A DNA stretch of 64,000 nt from Rhabdophis nuchalis. Lineage: Eukaryota; Chordata; Lepidosauria; Squamata; Natricidae. Where the stretch lies: NCBI GenBank assembly GCA_039707465.1, contig CM077652.1, positions 36,620,618 through 36,684,617 of the forward strand, written 5' to 3'. The stretch's first letter is position 1. Every line of letters starts with the position of its first letter. Below are positions 33,581 through 45,909 of this stretch, piece after piece. Under the pieces are notes generated by a model. The model did not search any database and had not been told where the DNA came from. It worked only from the letters and a program-made list of their open reading frames with translations. Both the position numbers and the translations under genes were made by a program.

Positions 33581-33890
33581 ATTCCATTTTCTATTGTCTA
33601 TTGTCTATTTACTATTTTTTTCTATTTTCTATTCCATTCCATTCCATTCCATTCCCTATTTTCTATTTTCTATTATTTTCTATTATTTTCTATTGTTTTC
33701 TATTATTTTCTATTATTTTCTATTTTCTATTCCATTCCATTCTTATTCCATTCCATTCCCTATTTTCTCATTTTCTATTCTATTCTATTCTATTCTATTC
33801 TATTCTATTCTATTCTATTCTATTCTATTCTATTCTATTCTATTCTATTCTATTCCATTCCATTCCATTCCATTCCATTCCATTCCCAAT
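33581..33890. repeat. ATTCC / CTATT (AATAG) microsatellite at CR1 tail
   Basis: Mixed ATTCC and TTTCTA units followed by about 17 perfect TTCTA units and ATTCC again. Confidence 0.95.
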
Positions 33891-34124
33891 GGAATGCTAA
33901 ATGACGTTAAGAAACATAAATGCCTGTTTGCAGCTTAGCCAGTGTTAAAACACCAAGACCCTCATGCCCATTTATCATTCAGGCAGAGGCCTGTGATGTG
34001 GCCGTGGGGGCAGTGCTCTTGCGAGGAAATGAATAGCCTACCCTACAACCGTGGGCCTATCCTTCCCAAAAATTCAGCTAGACCGAACAGTGGTGGGCGG
34101 TTTGTGAAAAGGAGGCCGGAAACG

Positions 34125-34340
34125 TCTATGGGGATTCTCAGTCACCCAGGTCATGGTTGTCCCAAAGGTGCTTTTTCAAAAGGCAACTGGACTTTCTGAT
34201 TTTCTTGAAAACTTTCAGTGATGAAGCTCCCATAACTTCCGAAGACAACTTCTGTTCCATTGTTCTTACATGTTTGATTGTTGAACAATGTTTGATTGTT
34301 CTTACTGTCAGAAAATTCCTCCGTATTCCCAGGTTGAATC
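34125..34340 (-). mobile_element. unclassified repeat joined to CR1 fragment
   Basis: 34125-34200 matches 11035 (CATGGTTGTCCCAAAGGTGC). 34204-34340 is inverted CR1 (TTTCAGTGATGAAGCTCCC, GTTCTTACTGTCAGAAAATT). Confidence 0.75.
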
Positions 34341-34696
34341 TTTTGGTGCAGTAGAATAAGGGAGTAACATAAAACTTTAAATTTTTAACTTTTATATGAC
34401 CGTATATACTAGCCTCTTCTATAACAACAAACCTATCTAATCAGCAAAGCCCCAAATCAAAGCTTCATTTTTTCCCCACCTCGAGCACAAAGTCCAGAAG
34501 TGGTTTCCAAGTAGAAACAAAATTAATTGCGTTCTTTTCTGTGATCAAAGCTGTCAATTTAGCTACCTCTGCTAACTCCATCTACTTTTGCAGCCAGTCA
34601 TCCATTGTGGGAACCAAAGTATCCTGCTCAGGTTCTGCTTTCCTGATTTGGGAATCTGATGCTTCTTAGGGAATCAGCTCAGGGTGGGCCTCAGGG
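34341..34696. other. no gene seen
   Basis: AT-rich; nothing recognised. Confidence 0.4.
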
Positions 34697-34957
34697 CAGG
34701 GGTGAAATCTAATTTTTTTTACTACTGGTTCTGTGTTTGTGGCTTGGTGGGTGTGGTTTGGTGGGGGTCATGTGATTGGGTGGGCGTGGCTCTGTAGTCA
34801 TGTAACTGGGGTATCAAAAGACAGAAACTCGTTTTAACAATGTCCTGCTGGAGCAGGGTTGCACTAGATGACCTCCAGGTCCCCTCCAGCCCCAGATTAT
34901 TCTCTGAAGCTGTGTCTAGTGCCAGGTTTGCAGTCTATCCTTCCTCCCCTCCCTCCC

Positions 34958-35048
<91 letters not shown>

Positions 35049-35050
35049 CA
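34697..35050 (+). mobile_element. hAT-like 5' end with TTTC array and CR1 scrap
   Basis: CAGGGGTGAAATCTAATTTT, TACTACTGGTTCTGTG and a TTTC array (34960-35048). TAGATGACCTCCAGGTCCCC is a CR1 scrap. The 3' terminus was not found. Confidence 0.6.
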
Positions 35051-35489
35051 GCACTCCCACACCCCATTTTTGGCTGGGAGCAAAAATGGACACCCCACAA
35101 CCCCTGTGTTTTCAGAGAACCTGTAGTAAAAAAAATGCTTAAAAAGTTAAAAAAAAAGTTCTGAAGATCAGCTGTGTGACATTCAATTGTTGGAAGTTTT
35201 TTTTAAAAACTTTTTTTAGTATTTTTTACTACCGGTTCTGCGAATTAGTAGCTTTTTTTTTACTGCCTGTGTAGGTGAACTGGCCCAAACTGGTAGCATT
35301 CCCTGCCCCAGGATCAAAATCCAAGGCCAAAAAGCCATTCCAGGAGAGGAATTCCAGGGCTGAAGGCAGCAGAAAGAGAATCCACGCAAATTCCCAGTCA
35401 GGAGAGAAGAAGAGAAAGGGAGGCTGGGGAATAAGATATTCCCCTCCGGGTGGGCAAATGGAGGCAGGCCTTGAGACTGTTTTGTGAGA

Positions 35490-37235
35490 AGAGTTTGACT
35501 TTGTGAGTCCAGATGACATGGACAGGTTGTTGGGGCGGCTGAATGCTACCACATGTTTATTGGACCCGTGTCCCTCCTGGCTGGTACTGGCCTCCCGGGA
35601 GGTTACACAAGGCTGGCTCCTGGGAATAGTGAACGCTTCTTTGAGTGAGGGGTTTCTACCGGCCGTCTTGAAAGAGGCGGTGGTGAGACCCCTCCTCAAG
35701 AAGCCTTCCCTGGACCCAGCATTGTTGGTTAATTATCGTCCGGTCTCCAACCTTAGTTTTCTTTCTAAGGTTGTAGAGAGTGTGGTAGCACAACAGTTCC
35801 CCCGACACCTGGAGGAAACCATCTATCTAGACTTGCGCCAGTCCGGCTTCCGGCCTGGGCACAGCACGCGTTGGTCGCGTTGGTAGATGATCTCTGGAGG
35901 GCCCGGGTTAGGGGTTGTTCCTCTATCCTGGTCCTATTAGACCTCTCAGCGGCTTTCGATACCATCGACCATGGTATCTTATTGCACCGGTTGGAGGAGT
36001 TGGGATTGAGAGGCACCGTATTGCGGTGGTTCTCTTCCTACCTCTCCGACCGGTCACAATTTGTGTTGACAGGAGGGCAGAGATCGACTTCGAGGCCCCT
36101 TACATGTGGGGTGCCTCAGGGGTCGGTCCTCTCGCCCCTCCTGTTCAACACCTATATGAAGCCGCTGGGCGAGATCATCCGTGGTTTTGGGGTAGAGTAT
36201 CATCATACGCTGATGATACTCAGCTGTACATCTCCACCCCTAACCACCTCAACGATGCCGTTGAACTGATGTCCCGGTGTCTGGAGGCCATACGAGTCTG
36301 GATGGGGAGGAACAAGCTTCAACTCAACCCGTCCAAGACCGAGTGGCTGTGGTTTCCGGCGTCTCGATATAGCCAGTTAGTTCCATCCCTGGCTATCGGG
36401 GGCGAGTCATTAGCCCCTGTGGAAAGGGCCCGCAACTTGGGCGTCCTCCTGGATTCTTGGCTGTCCCTGGACGACCATGTGACAGCCGTGGACAGGGGGG
36501 CTTTTTATCAGGTTTACCTGATACGCCAGTTGCGCCCCTTTCTAGATCGGGATGCCCTACACACGGTCACTCAAGCCCTCGTTATTTCCTGCCTGGACTA
36601 CTGTAATGCTCCCTACATGGGGCTCCCCTTGAGGTGCACCCGGAGACTCCAGCTGGTTCAGAATGTGGCCGCGCGGGGGATTCTGGGAGCCTCATGGTAC
36701 TCCCATGTATCATCTCTCCTGCGCGAGCTGCACTGGCTGCCTGTAGTCTTCCGGGTGCGCTTCAAGGTATTAGAAACCATCTTCAAAGCGCTCCATGGCA
36801 CGGGTCCTGGCTATTTGTGAGACCGCCTCCTACCACACACCTCCCTCCGACCTGTCCGCTCCCACAGAGAGGGCCTCCTCAGGGTGCTGTCAATGCCGGC
36901 TGGCAACTCCCATGGGTAGGGCCTTCTCTGTGGCGGGTCCGACCCTTTGGAACGACCTGCCCCCCGAGCTTCGCACCATCGCTGACCTACGCCTCTTCCG
37001 TCGAATGCTTAAAACGCATTTTTTCCACCTAGCTGGCCTGGCATAGATTAATTGGTTTTATTTTAAATTTAATATTTTAATCGTTTTAACTATTTTCGCA
37101 CAGATTTAATTATTTAATTCTATTTTATATTGTATATATTTGTTGTGGTTTGTTTTTTCTGTGCACCGCCCTGAGTTCTACCATGGAGAACAGGGCGGTA
37201 TATAAATCTGACAAATAAATAAATAAATAAATAAA
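35490..37235 (+). mobile_element. L2-clade LINE with reverse transcriptase, frameshifted
   Basis: Reads RT motifs in order: [146 protein letters not shown] and LRELHWLPVVFRVRFKVLE. Shifts near 35877 and 36200 and a stop near 36820 break the frame, so this is a dead copy. It ends in GTGCACCGCCCTGAG...GGGCGGTATATAAAT and an AAAT tail. Endonuclease region absent (5' truncated). Confidence 0.95.
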
Positions 37236-37479
37236 TAAATATTAGAAAAGAAGGGCAGAGTCCCTAAAGGAGGGAGACTTTCTGGTTTACAGGCACAGAT
37301 ACGCCACTTATTTCTTCTTATTTATAATCCGTTTCCTTTGTTTTCTAGCTTGTTCCATTGTAAAGACTCCCGTAAGACAGCTAAGCTGCCCAACTGTTCT
37401 AATAACCCGTTTGATGGATGGTGCATTCAGGCCTTGCGTGCTGCAAATCCGTTGTGATATTTAAGCAATCTTAAACAAG
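37236..37479. other. no gene seen
   Basis: No repeat recognised. Confidence 0.4.
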
Positions 37480-37487
37480 CTCTACAA

Positions 37488-37639
37488 CAGGGGCTCCCAA
37501 ACTTGGCAACTTTAAGACTTGTGGACTTCAACTCCCAGAATTCTCCAGCCAGCCACAAGTCTTCAATAGCATAGCTGGCTGGAGAATTCTGGGAGTTGAA
37601 GTCCACAAGTCTTAAAGTTGCCAAGTTTGGGAGCCCCTG
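37488..37639. mobile_element. palindromic foldback hAT element, copy 4
   Basis: CAGGGGCTCCCAAACTTGGC ... GCCAAGTTTGGGAGCCCCTG, arms about 65 bp, perfect duplication CTCTACAA. Confidence 0.95.
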
Positions 37640-37794
37640 CTCTACAAGGACCCTTTGGGCTGCAGAAGAGCTTGGAGACTGAGAGGACCTCAGTGCCCAG
37701 AGCATCTCCTCCAAGGACACCCATTATGGGCTTGGCATAATTACCAGGAACTGTAGAGGTTCTCCCAGAGTTTGACCTGTCACAGTAACACCAT

Positions 37795-38235
37795 CAGCTT
37801 TTCCCCAAAGGTGGTTTTTTTTCTAAAGGAAACTTTGTTTTTCCTTGAAGACGTTTTGCTTCACACCCAAGAAGCTTCTTCGGTTCTGACTGAATGGTAA
37901 GATAGAAAGATTTATCTTCCTTGCAGTCCTCTGTCCCTTGGCACTCTTTCTGAGAATCGTTGAGGCCGCTTGGAGGTTTATCTGTGCCCTCAGGGTCCCC
38001 TGAATAGTGCAGATGGGTGGGGAGCCTTCTTGCAACTGCTGAAAGCAATTGCGTTGCAAACAGGAGATAGGTGGCATTGTACTCCTGTCCCTTTGTTGAG
38101 AGAAGGTTGTTCAATCTTAATGTAGATGGCCTCTTTGAGTCAGAGCTGAAGAAGCTTCTTGGATGAGAAGGGAAACGTCTTCAGGGAAAAACCAAGTCTA
38201 CTTGCCTTTTGGGGCAACTATGAGCTGGATGAGTG
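37795..38235. repeat. unclassified repeat with inverted flanks
   Basis: Left flank reads inverted (GAAGACGTTTTGCTTC, CAAGAAGCTTCTTC), right flank direct (CTGAAGAAGCTTCTTGGATG, GAAACGTCTTCAGG), with a central piece (GAGGCCGCTTGGAGGTTTAT, TGCAGATGGGTGGGGAGCC) shared with 52440-52930. Confidence 0.75.
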
Positions 38236-38621
38236 AGAATCTTCATAGACCATCCTCTATTGGTTCTCTGGATTCCGTGCTTTCAATGAGGGCGTTGAAA
38301 GGTCACATGAAGAAGAGCGAGAGGGAAGGAGAAGGGTTAGGTCTTCCTCAGTCAGCTCTGGCCCCAGTTATAATAAGGGGAAATAAGCTCATTCCTGGAA
38401 CCAGCTTCACAGCTGAAGAACAGGACCAGTTGGGCCCACTTTGGGATTATGGGAGGCGTTGGGCAAGGAGGGAAACCCTAAATCAAGGCATCTCTGGGCA
38501 TATGGCTAGTTTTATATATTTAGTTTGGAGTCAAAGACGGGACTTCTAATTTTCTTGAGAAAACATCTTAGATCCCTTCCTTCTCTGAAGGCTTTCCTGT
38601 CTCCTTCTGCAGCTCCTAGGT
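38236..38621. other. no gene seen
   Basis: No recognised repeat. The 128-codon frame has no motif. Confidence 0.4.
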
Positions 38622-38968
38622 CCATAATGGTGAACCTATGGCACGGGTGCCACAGGTGGCACGCGGAACCATTTCTTAGGGCACACGAGGTGTTGCCCTG
38701 TCAGCTCCATGCATGTGTGCGCTGGCCAGCTGATTTTCGCCCTCTGGAGGCCTCAGGGAAGCTCCTGAAGCCTGTGGAGGTGGGAAGGGGAGGCTGTTTT
38801 CACCCGCCCCAGGCTCCTAGAAAGCCTCTGGAGCCTGGGGAGGGCAAAAAAAGGCACCAAAAGCAGAGATTCACGCACATAGCATTACGGGTGTGGCACA
38901 CCCACGCACGACCCCCCTGCGTTCTCCCTGCTTTTGGCACGCGAGCCAAAAAAGGTTAGCCATCCCTG
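38622..38968. mobile_element. hAT element, CAGCGATGGC family, second copy
   Basis: ATGGTGAACCTATGGCACGG at one end and AAAAGGTTAGCCATCCCTG at the other, opposite orientation to 4349-4806. Target duplication weak. Confidence 0.75.
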
Positions 38969-39824
38969 ACCTAACCCCCTGTAGTCTCCTCCATTCATCA
39001 AGCATGCAAGGGGCTGTGCCAATGGGATGGCATGAAGAATGGGAGAGTTTGGGAGCCTGACGGTGCCCTCCCCAAACACGTTGGCCGCCTACACCGAAAA
39101 GAGAAGCGAGTGGGATCCATCAAGTCACACCCACCCTCCCACAGAGGAGCTCCTGAAGAAGCCTTCCCTCCATGGTGTTGCTTAGAAACCTGGTGAGAAA
39201 GTGCCAGAGAAAGGACATGCTGCAGAACGAAGCTCATGCATAATTTTTAACAGAACCTTTTCAACTGCCTTTACGGTCTGGCTTTCCAATGTCTGCTGGT
39301 TACCAGTAAAGCCCTACCTGGCACCTCAACCAAACTCTGCACAACTCAGATTTACTGGGGAAGGTCTTCAATTCAGCTCCAGAAGAGTGGCCCACCTGAG
39401 CTCAGGGTTGGGCAACATGGGCAGTCCTGAAGACTGGCATTTTTGCAAGACAGCGGGGGGGTTTTTGGGGTGGGGGGAGCTGGGTGAATGGGGAAGGTAG
39501 GAAGCTACCTTTATGCAACTATCTACCCCTCCCACACATTTCCTTTATTGTCTACCACCTTCTCAATGAACTTTTCCAGAGCAATTGGGAAGGAAGAAAA
39601 AGCAGTGATGCTCACTGACTCCCTGCAGATCACAGCAGGTGATTGAGGGGAATCAGAGAACTGTCGGGGATGGCAGGGCCAGGAGGCAGGAAGTGTGGAA
39701 ACTGTCATCTGAAACTCGCCAGCACTTATGTCCTCCTCAGGGACCTCTGGTGCGCCTCTGTTTTGCTACCTGAGTCCTCAAAAATCATCCCAAACTAACT
39801 TCGGCTACCATTCACTGCCAGTGA
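38969..39824. other. no gene seen
   Basis: No repeats recognised. Confidence 0.4.
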
Positions 39825-39832
39825 CCTTAAAG

Positions 39833-40943
39833 CAGTGGTCCCCAATTTTTGCAGCTTAGCGGCATGGTGCAAGGCGTTAGAGGGGATTGCTTGGGTCTAG
39901 TGAGTGGTAGGCATGTGTGCACAGGTGCGCAGCTCCATTTGTATGCAAATTCATGTGCAAACACCTGCCACTCATGTGAATGGAGCTATGAGTGCAAGCA
40001 CCTACTACACCTACATCACGCAGCAGCCAAAAAAGCCAATCCTAAGCTGCATTAACAGAAGGATACACTCAAGATCAAGTGAGGTACTAATACCATCCTA
40101 TAAAGCCCTAGTAAGATAGCACCTAGAGTACTGCATCCAGTTTTGGTCACCACACCATAACAAAGATGTTGAAACTCTAGAAAAAGTGCAGAGAAGAGCA
40201 ACCAGGATGATGAGGGGACTGGAGGATAAAACATACGATGAACGGTTGCAGGAACTGGGCCTGGCTAGTCTAGTGAAGAGAAGGACCAGGGGAGACAGGA
40301 GAGCAGACTTCCAATATTTGAGGGGCTGCCCCAGAGAGGAGGAAGGGGGTCAAGCTATTCCCCAAGGCATCTGAAGGCCAGACAAGGAACAATGGATGGA
40401 AACTGATCAAGGGATGTACTAATACCAATCTATAAAGCTTTAGTAAGGCCACACCTAGAATACTGCATCCAGTTTTGGTCACCACACCATAACAAAGATG
40501 TTGAAACTCTAGAAAAAGTGCAGAGAAGAGCAACCAGGATGATGAGGGGACTGGACGCTAAAACATACAATGAAGGGTTTCAGGAACTGGGCATGGCTCG
40601 TCTAGTGAAGAGAAGGACCAGGGGAGACATGACAGCAGTCTTCCAGTATTTGAGGGGCTGCCACAGAGAAGAGGGGGTCAAGCTATTCTCCAAAGCACCC
40701 GAAGGCCAGACAAGGAACAATGGATGGAAACTGATAATGGAAACTGGATGGTTGCAGGAACTAGGCATGGCTAGTCTAGCGAAGAGAAGGACCAGGGGAG
40801 ACAGTGTTCCAATACTTGAGGGGCTGCCATAGAGGAGGTGGTCAAGCTATTTCCAAAAGGCCAGACAAAGGTGAGGTGTGCTCCCCCACGACTCATGCCG
40901 CCCTGTTCGAGATGGGCTGTGGCCTGGGGGTTGGGGACCCCTG
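39833..40943. mobile_element. hAT element hosting a CR1 insertion
   Basis: CAGTGGTCCCCAATTTTTGC ... GGTTGGGGACCCCTG with a perfect 8-bp duplication CCTTAAAG (39825-39832, 40944-40951). About 190 bp of hAT remains at the left and 80 bp at the right of the CR1. Confidence 0.92.
40022..40865 (+). mobile_element. CR1 LINE fragment with internal tandem duplication
   Basis: The string [16 protein letters not shown] appears at two places about 332 bp apart (starts near 40170 and 40502), and the GEKRRTRGD-type block a third time near 40750. GTACTAATACCA...CTATAAAGC begins each unit. Confidence 0.9.
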
Positions 40944-40951
40944 CCTTAAAG

Positions 40952-42300
40952 CAACATGAAGGGCAACATGAAACAGGCAGCTCATCCTCCAGCTAACCAA
41001 CAGGAGGGCACCAAAACTGGCATCTAGCTTCCTTTGGCTTTGCAAAATGCACACATATTTGCAACTGAGGTGGTACTAAGCCCCAAGGCATCATTCCCCT
41101 GGCTTGTTTGTGACACAATATAGAGAAAATGTTTTTTTAACCTCTGCACAACAGAGGAGAATTAGGTGCTGGGATCAGGATGAGGCAAGATTGGGGAAAA
41201 ATGCTTTTCTCCTCAACTCAGCAGAGATAACGGGAACTTACTGGAAAACCAAATGCAGTTGGGCTTCCTGCTGAATTGAGCTGGAAGGTAACGGGTTTCA
41301 TTTCTTACAATTCATCACAATCACAGTCCTGATTGTGTCATCCCAGGTCTGACCCAACCTTTGCATGCTCTTCCCATTTTGGCTGGGCTTCTTCTGCTCT
41401 TGGGGCAGCCCTGGATCTGTCTCAGCATCCACCCACATCAAGGCTCCAGGCATCCTTCTTCCAGATGGAGAGGGAAGAGTATGAGAAGGGCAACACTACT
41501 CAGAAGAGCAACTTTGCACATGGCTTCCAGCTTGACGTCTCTGGTTTGTTTCCCAAGAACGTTGGGAAACACCTTAATGATTTTTTTAAAACTGCTGTCA
41601 GTCTATATGTGTCCTTAGGTCATCTCTCCCAGTCTTGTTGACATCCGGTTATGGCGCAGAGGGTATCAATTCCCATTATCCCCACCCAGGATGGTTTTGG
41701 GGAATAGAAATCTGATGCAACTGGAGGGGAAGGAAAAACCCAAAGGAGAGCAAAAAGCTTCGATGGCAGTATAGTACTACCAAAAATCCCCTTGGACCCC
41801 TAATGGTCCTCTGAGGTTGTGGGGAGCCTTTTCAACCAGGATCCATGCGAAGGCAGCAATCTTGTTCTTGGGCCATTCACTCCCATGGTTAAAAACAATG
41901 ATGACTCTTTTATCAATTCTTCCTCACTCTGACTTTAGAGGGAGCGACAAACTAAAAATAAGGAAGGATTTTCTGACTCCGAAACCCATGAAACAGTTCC
42001 GGATGAATTGAAGATGGCTCTGTTGAGACCGGAGCTAATGACCGTGGCAGGATGCAGGCAAGAACCATTGACGGGAGCAGCTTTTCGTGATTCCTTTCTG
42101 GACAAGGGGAGCCCTTGGGATTGCCCACATGTGTTTCAGACAGTTGCTCCTTAGGGGGAGACTGCAAGGCAGTGGTCTGTGGCAGGTTGGAAACTTTGGT
42201 AGAGGGAGGGACACCATCTCTGCTCCAACCACAGCACTCTTAAGGATGCTGGGTTTGCACACTTCCTTTTCTAATCTCTTGTGGAAATTGCTTGTTAACA
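40952..42300. other. no gene seen
   Basis: No repeats recognised. The frames at 41333-41641 and 42035-42415 lack motifs and have shadows. Confidence 0.4.
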
Positions 42301-43480
42301 TTATGTAGCTGTGATGGACCTTTGGACTGGGTGAGTGTGCTTCAATCATTAATGAAAGAAGTTTTAAATATAAGTTTAAGGACCAAGGGAAAATTTGTTT
42401 TGGAATTAACAGCAAAAAGGTGATTAGAACAATGCTTTTGGAAAGTTACAAATCGACTAAAGATTTGAAATAAGATTTCCAAATTAGTTATAAGAATTTT
42501 TCCCCTGGGAAAGTCCGGTTTGGAACTCTTAAAAAATTATATAATAGGACAGATTTTTGAAGGCTGGATTCTAGAAGGAACAAAAAATGCATTTAAAGGA
42601 GAAAAACATTTCGATTTGATTTGCTAAGATATTTAGAATTGGGTGTATTAAAGATTATTTGTGAACAATGGACTTAGAAGTTAATTTAGAAGTTAATTTT
42701 GATCTATCTCTATAGGTAGATTGTGTTTAAATGACACTATGGAGGAGAACAAAGTTTTACATGACAAAATTGACTGATTTGAAAGTAGATTTAAACATTA
42801 TATGAATGATATGGAAAAAGATACTACACTGGAGAGACAAAAGAAACTATCTGGCAAATTAAAACAGGTATAAAAAGGGTATTCAAAAAACAATCCTCCA
42901 AATGGGACCTAACCAATTTCATTGTAATTTTATTACAATCTTATTACAATGACAGTAAAGATTATTATTATTATTATTATAATTTTTCTAGATTGGATTT
43001 ACAAAAGGGACTTGTTAAAGCTTTGAAGAATTTTGTGAGAAGGAACAAAGGAAAGATGAAAACAAAACCAAATCTAAAACAATATTTGAAAGGATTAAAG
43101 ATTAAAGATTGCTAAAAATAAAAGGAAGAAACATAAAATTGATTCGTTTGATCAATATTAAAATAGATATGTTGTTATCTCTGGGAACCTTCAATGCACT
43201 TTTGCTGATCAGAACTGAATGATGAGGCTTTAAAGATCAGTTTAGAGATAAGAGATGGATTAAGGGAAAAGAGATTTTTTGTTGTATTTTAAGCTAATAA
43301 GTTATACTTATGGTGAAAGGAAAGATCAATCTTTATATATTTCTTTTCCTTTACTATAACATTTTCCTTCCTTTCTATTTTTTCTTTTCTTCACTTTCTG
43401 TTTTCTTTTTATTCTTTTTTTAATTAGTTTGTATTAGTTTGTATATTTTCAATTGCAATGTTTAATTAATTAATTATATG
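42301..43480. repeat. A/T-rich retroelement-like remnant
   Basis: Long A-rich stretch (AAAACAAAACCAAATC, GGAGAACAAAGTTTTAC) resembling degraded LINE coding sequence. A tail TGACAGTAAAGATTATTATT occurs at 42950-42980. Family not determined. Confidence 0.4.
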
Positions 43481-43488
43481 TGTATGTA

Positions 43489-43496
<8 letters not shown>

Positions 43497-43526
<30 letters not shown>
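43497..43526. repeat. TG dinucleotide repeat
   Basis: Uninterrupted TG run beside the tail of a minus-strand SINE. Confidence 0.95.
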
Positions 43527-43529
<3 letters not shown>

Positions 43530-43697
43530 CGTTTTTGAACTGATCAATAAATAAGTCAGAGAGACTAGGATAGATCTATTTCAAGCTTTTTAGCTCTCAC
43601 CAGCTAGTCATACCCTTTCTGGGATTTGAACCGAGGCTGTATTACATGTTAGGCAAAGAGCCACTTAAGCCACCAGGTTCTCTTCCTGATCAGCTGA
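43527..43697 (-). mobile_element. tRNA-derived SINE, family S1, copy 2
   Basis: Inverted B box GGGATTTGAACC, TAGCTCTCACCAGCTAG and CTGATCAATAAATAA tail region. Confidence 0.8.
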
Positions 43698-43726
43698 GAC
43701 AGGAGGATAAGTATATACTTGTGTAA

Positions 43727-43830
<104 letters not shown>

Positions 43831-44021
43831 TATGTCAGAGCACCTGGTATGCCCAAATATGGGAAGAAGGGAGCTTCCTTATATATATGCTTGTGTCACA
43901 ACACCCTGTTAAGCCCCAATTAAGGGAGGAAGCATACTGCTTTCCTTTTCTGCCTTTCGGCTCATCACCAGAGACCATCTAGACAGAAAGCTATGAGTTC
44001 CGTTGTGTATTTTTTTAATAT

Positions 44022-44075
44022 GTGTGTTAGGTTTCTGAGCTGATCAATAAATAAATCAGGGAGACTAGGATAGAT
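44022..44075 (-). repeat. SINE S1 3' fragment
   Basis: TTAGGTTTCTGAGCTGATCA and GGGAGACTAGGATAGAT, inverted. Confidence 0.7.
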
Positions 44076-44107
44076 TGTGACACAAGCATATACTTATCCT
44101 CCTGTCT

Positions 44108-44272
44108 CAGCTGATCAGGATAAGAGCCAGTGGTCTGGTGACAGTTACAGCTGCCTCACATGTAATACTTCATTGGTTCGAATCCCAGTAAGGGTATGGC
44201 TAGCTGATGAGAGCTAAATAGCTCGAAATAGATCTATCCTAGTCTTCCTGATTTATTTATTGATCAGCTCAA
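44108..44272 (+). mobile_element. tRNA-derived SINE, family S1, copy 3, cut by an L2
   Basis: B box GGTTCGAATCCC and AGCTGATGAGAGCTAAATAG. The tail is broken after AGCTCAA by an L2 and resumes at 45642 (AGCTCAAAAACCTAACAC). Confidence 0.85.
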
Positions 44273-45641
44273 TTGGTGGATGATCTCTGGAGGGCACGGG
44301 ATAGAGGTTGCTCCTCTATCCTAGTCCTATTAGACCTCTCAGCGGCTTTCGATACCATCGACCATGGTATCTTATTGCACTGACTGGGGGGGTTGGGGCT
44401 GAGAGGCACCGTTTTACGGTGGTTCTCGTCCTACATCTCTGGTCGGTCGCAATGGGTGTTGGCAGGAGGGCAGAGGTCGGCCCCGAGGCCCCTCACATGT
44501 GGGGTTCCTCAGGGGTCGGTCCTCTCGCCACTTCTGTTCAACACCTACATGAAGCCGCTGGGCAAGATAATCCGTGGTTTTGGGGTGGAATACCATCTGT
44601 ATGCTGATGACACTCAGTTGTACATATCCACCCCAAACCACCCCAACGATGCCGCTGAGGTGCTGTCCTGGTGTCTGGAGGCCGTATGGATCTGGATGGG
44701 TAGTAACAAACTCAAGCTCAACCCGTCCAAGACCGAGTGGCTGTGGTTTCCGGCACCCCGGTTCAGCCAGGTAAGTCCAACACTGGCCATTGGGGGCGAA
44801 CAACTGGCCCCCGTGGAGAGGGCGCGCAACTTGGGTGTCCTCCTGGATTCCTGGCTGTCCTTGGAGGACCATGTGACGGCCGTGGCCAGGGGGGCGTTCT
44901 ATCAGGTACGCCTGATACATCAGTTGCGCCCCTTACTGCACCGGGTGGCCCTTCGCACAGTCACTCAAGCACTCGTGACATCCCGGTTGGACTACTGTAA
45001 CGCTCTCTACATGGGGCTCCCCTTGAGGTGCACTCGAAGGTTACAGCTAGTCCAGAATGCGGCCGCGCGGGTGATTATGGGTGCCTCAAGGCAATCCCAC
45101 GTAACACCTCTCCTGCGCGAGCTGCACTGGCTGCCTGTGGCCTTTCGGGTGCGCTTCAAGGTGCTGAGTACCATCTTTAAATCGCTCCATGGCTCGAGGC
45201 CTAGCTACATACGAGACCGCCTCCTGCCCCATACATCCCTTCGACCGATCCGCTCCCACAGAGAGGGCCTTCTCCGGGTACCGTCGGCCGGGCAATGCCG
45301 GTTGGTGATACCCAGGGGAAGGGCCTTCTCTGTGGCTGGCCCAGTCCTCTGGAACAACCTACCCCCTGATTTATGCACCACCTCGGACCTCCGCCTCTTC
45401 CGCCAGCGTCTTAAAACATATTTATTCCAACAAGCCAGCCTAGCATAGCCCCCCGTTTCTGACTTTTATTCGGATAAATTTTAATTCATAGGATTTTATA
45501 AGGGTTTTTAGCACGGGATATAATTTAATTAGTTTTTAATAATGTATTTTTGTATTTTTGTATGGTTTTTAATATTGCCTGTGCGCCGCCCTGGGTCCTT
45601 GCTAGGAGAAGGGCGGGGTATAAATTTGGAAAAAAAAAAAA
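44273..45641 (+). mobile_element. L2-clade LINE with 351-codon reverse transcriptase frame
   Basis: The open frame 44393-45448 runs from RT block 3 to the normal C-terminus: GVPQGSVLSPLLFNTYMKPL, LYADDTQLYIS (YADD active site), LKLNPSKTEWLWF, LGVLLDSWLSLEDH, SRLDYCNALYMGLPLR, LRELHWLPVAFRVRFKVLS, SHREGLLRVPSAGQC, LWNNLPPDLCTTSDLRLF, then stop. The preceding [17 protein letters not shown] is in a frame closed by a stop near 44385. 5' truncated, so not autonomous. The 3'UTR ends GCGCCGCCCTGGGTCC...GGGCGGGGTATAAATTTGG plus poly-A. The 7-bp AGCTCAA flanks both ends. Confidence 0.95.
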
Positions 45642-45909
45642 AGCTCAAAAACCTAACACACACAAACACACACACACACATGTTAGGTAAGTCACGAAGT
45701 AGTGAAATCAGCCTGCCTCCAGGAGTCCTGGGGGTTCCATCACAAGAGAGTTCAAGCAAAGGCTGGGTGCCCCCTGCCTTCACGAGTCTGAGAAGATACC
45801 TGGGGTCCCTCCAGCCACCTGAGGCTATAACTTTTCACTGCTACAAATGGCTCCCCACAAGGAAGGGCAGGGCAAGGAAGCCCCTCCACACCATGGTGGG
45901 GATTATAAT

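Noticed and set aside
44393..45448. 351-codon frame as a functional host gene
   Set aside because: L2 reverse transcriptase remnant: upstream RT blocks are cut off by a stop and the endonuclease is missing.
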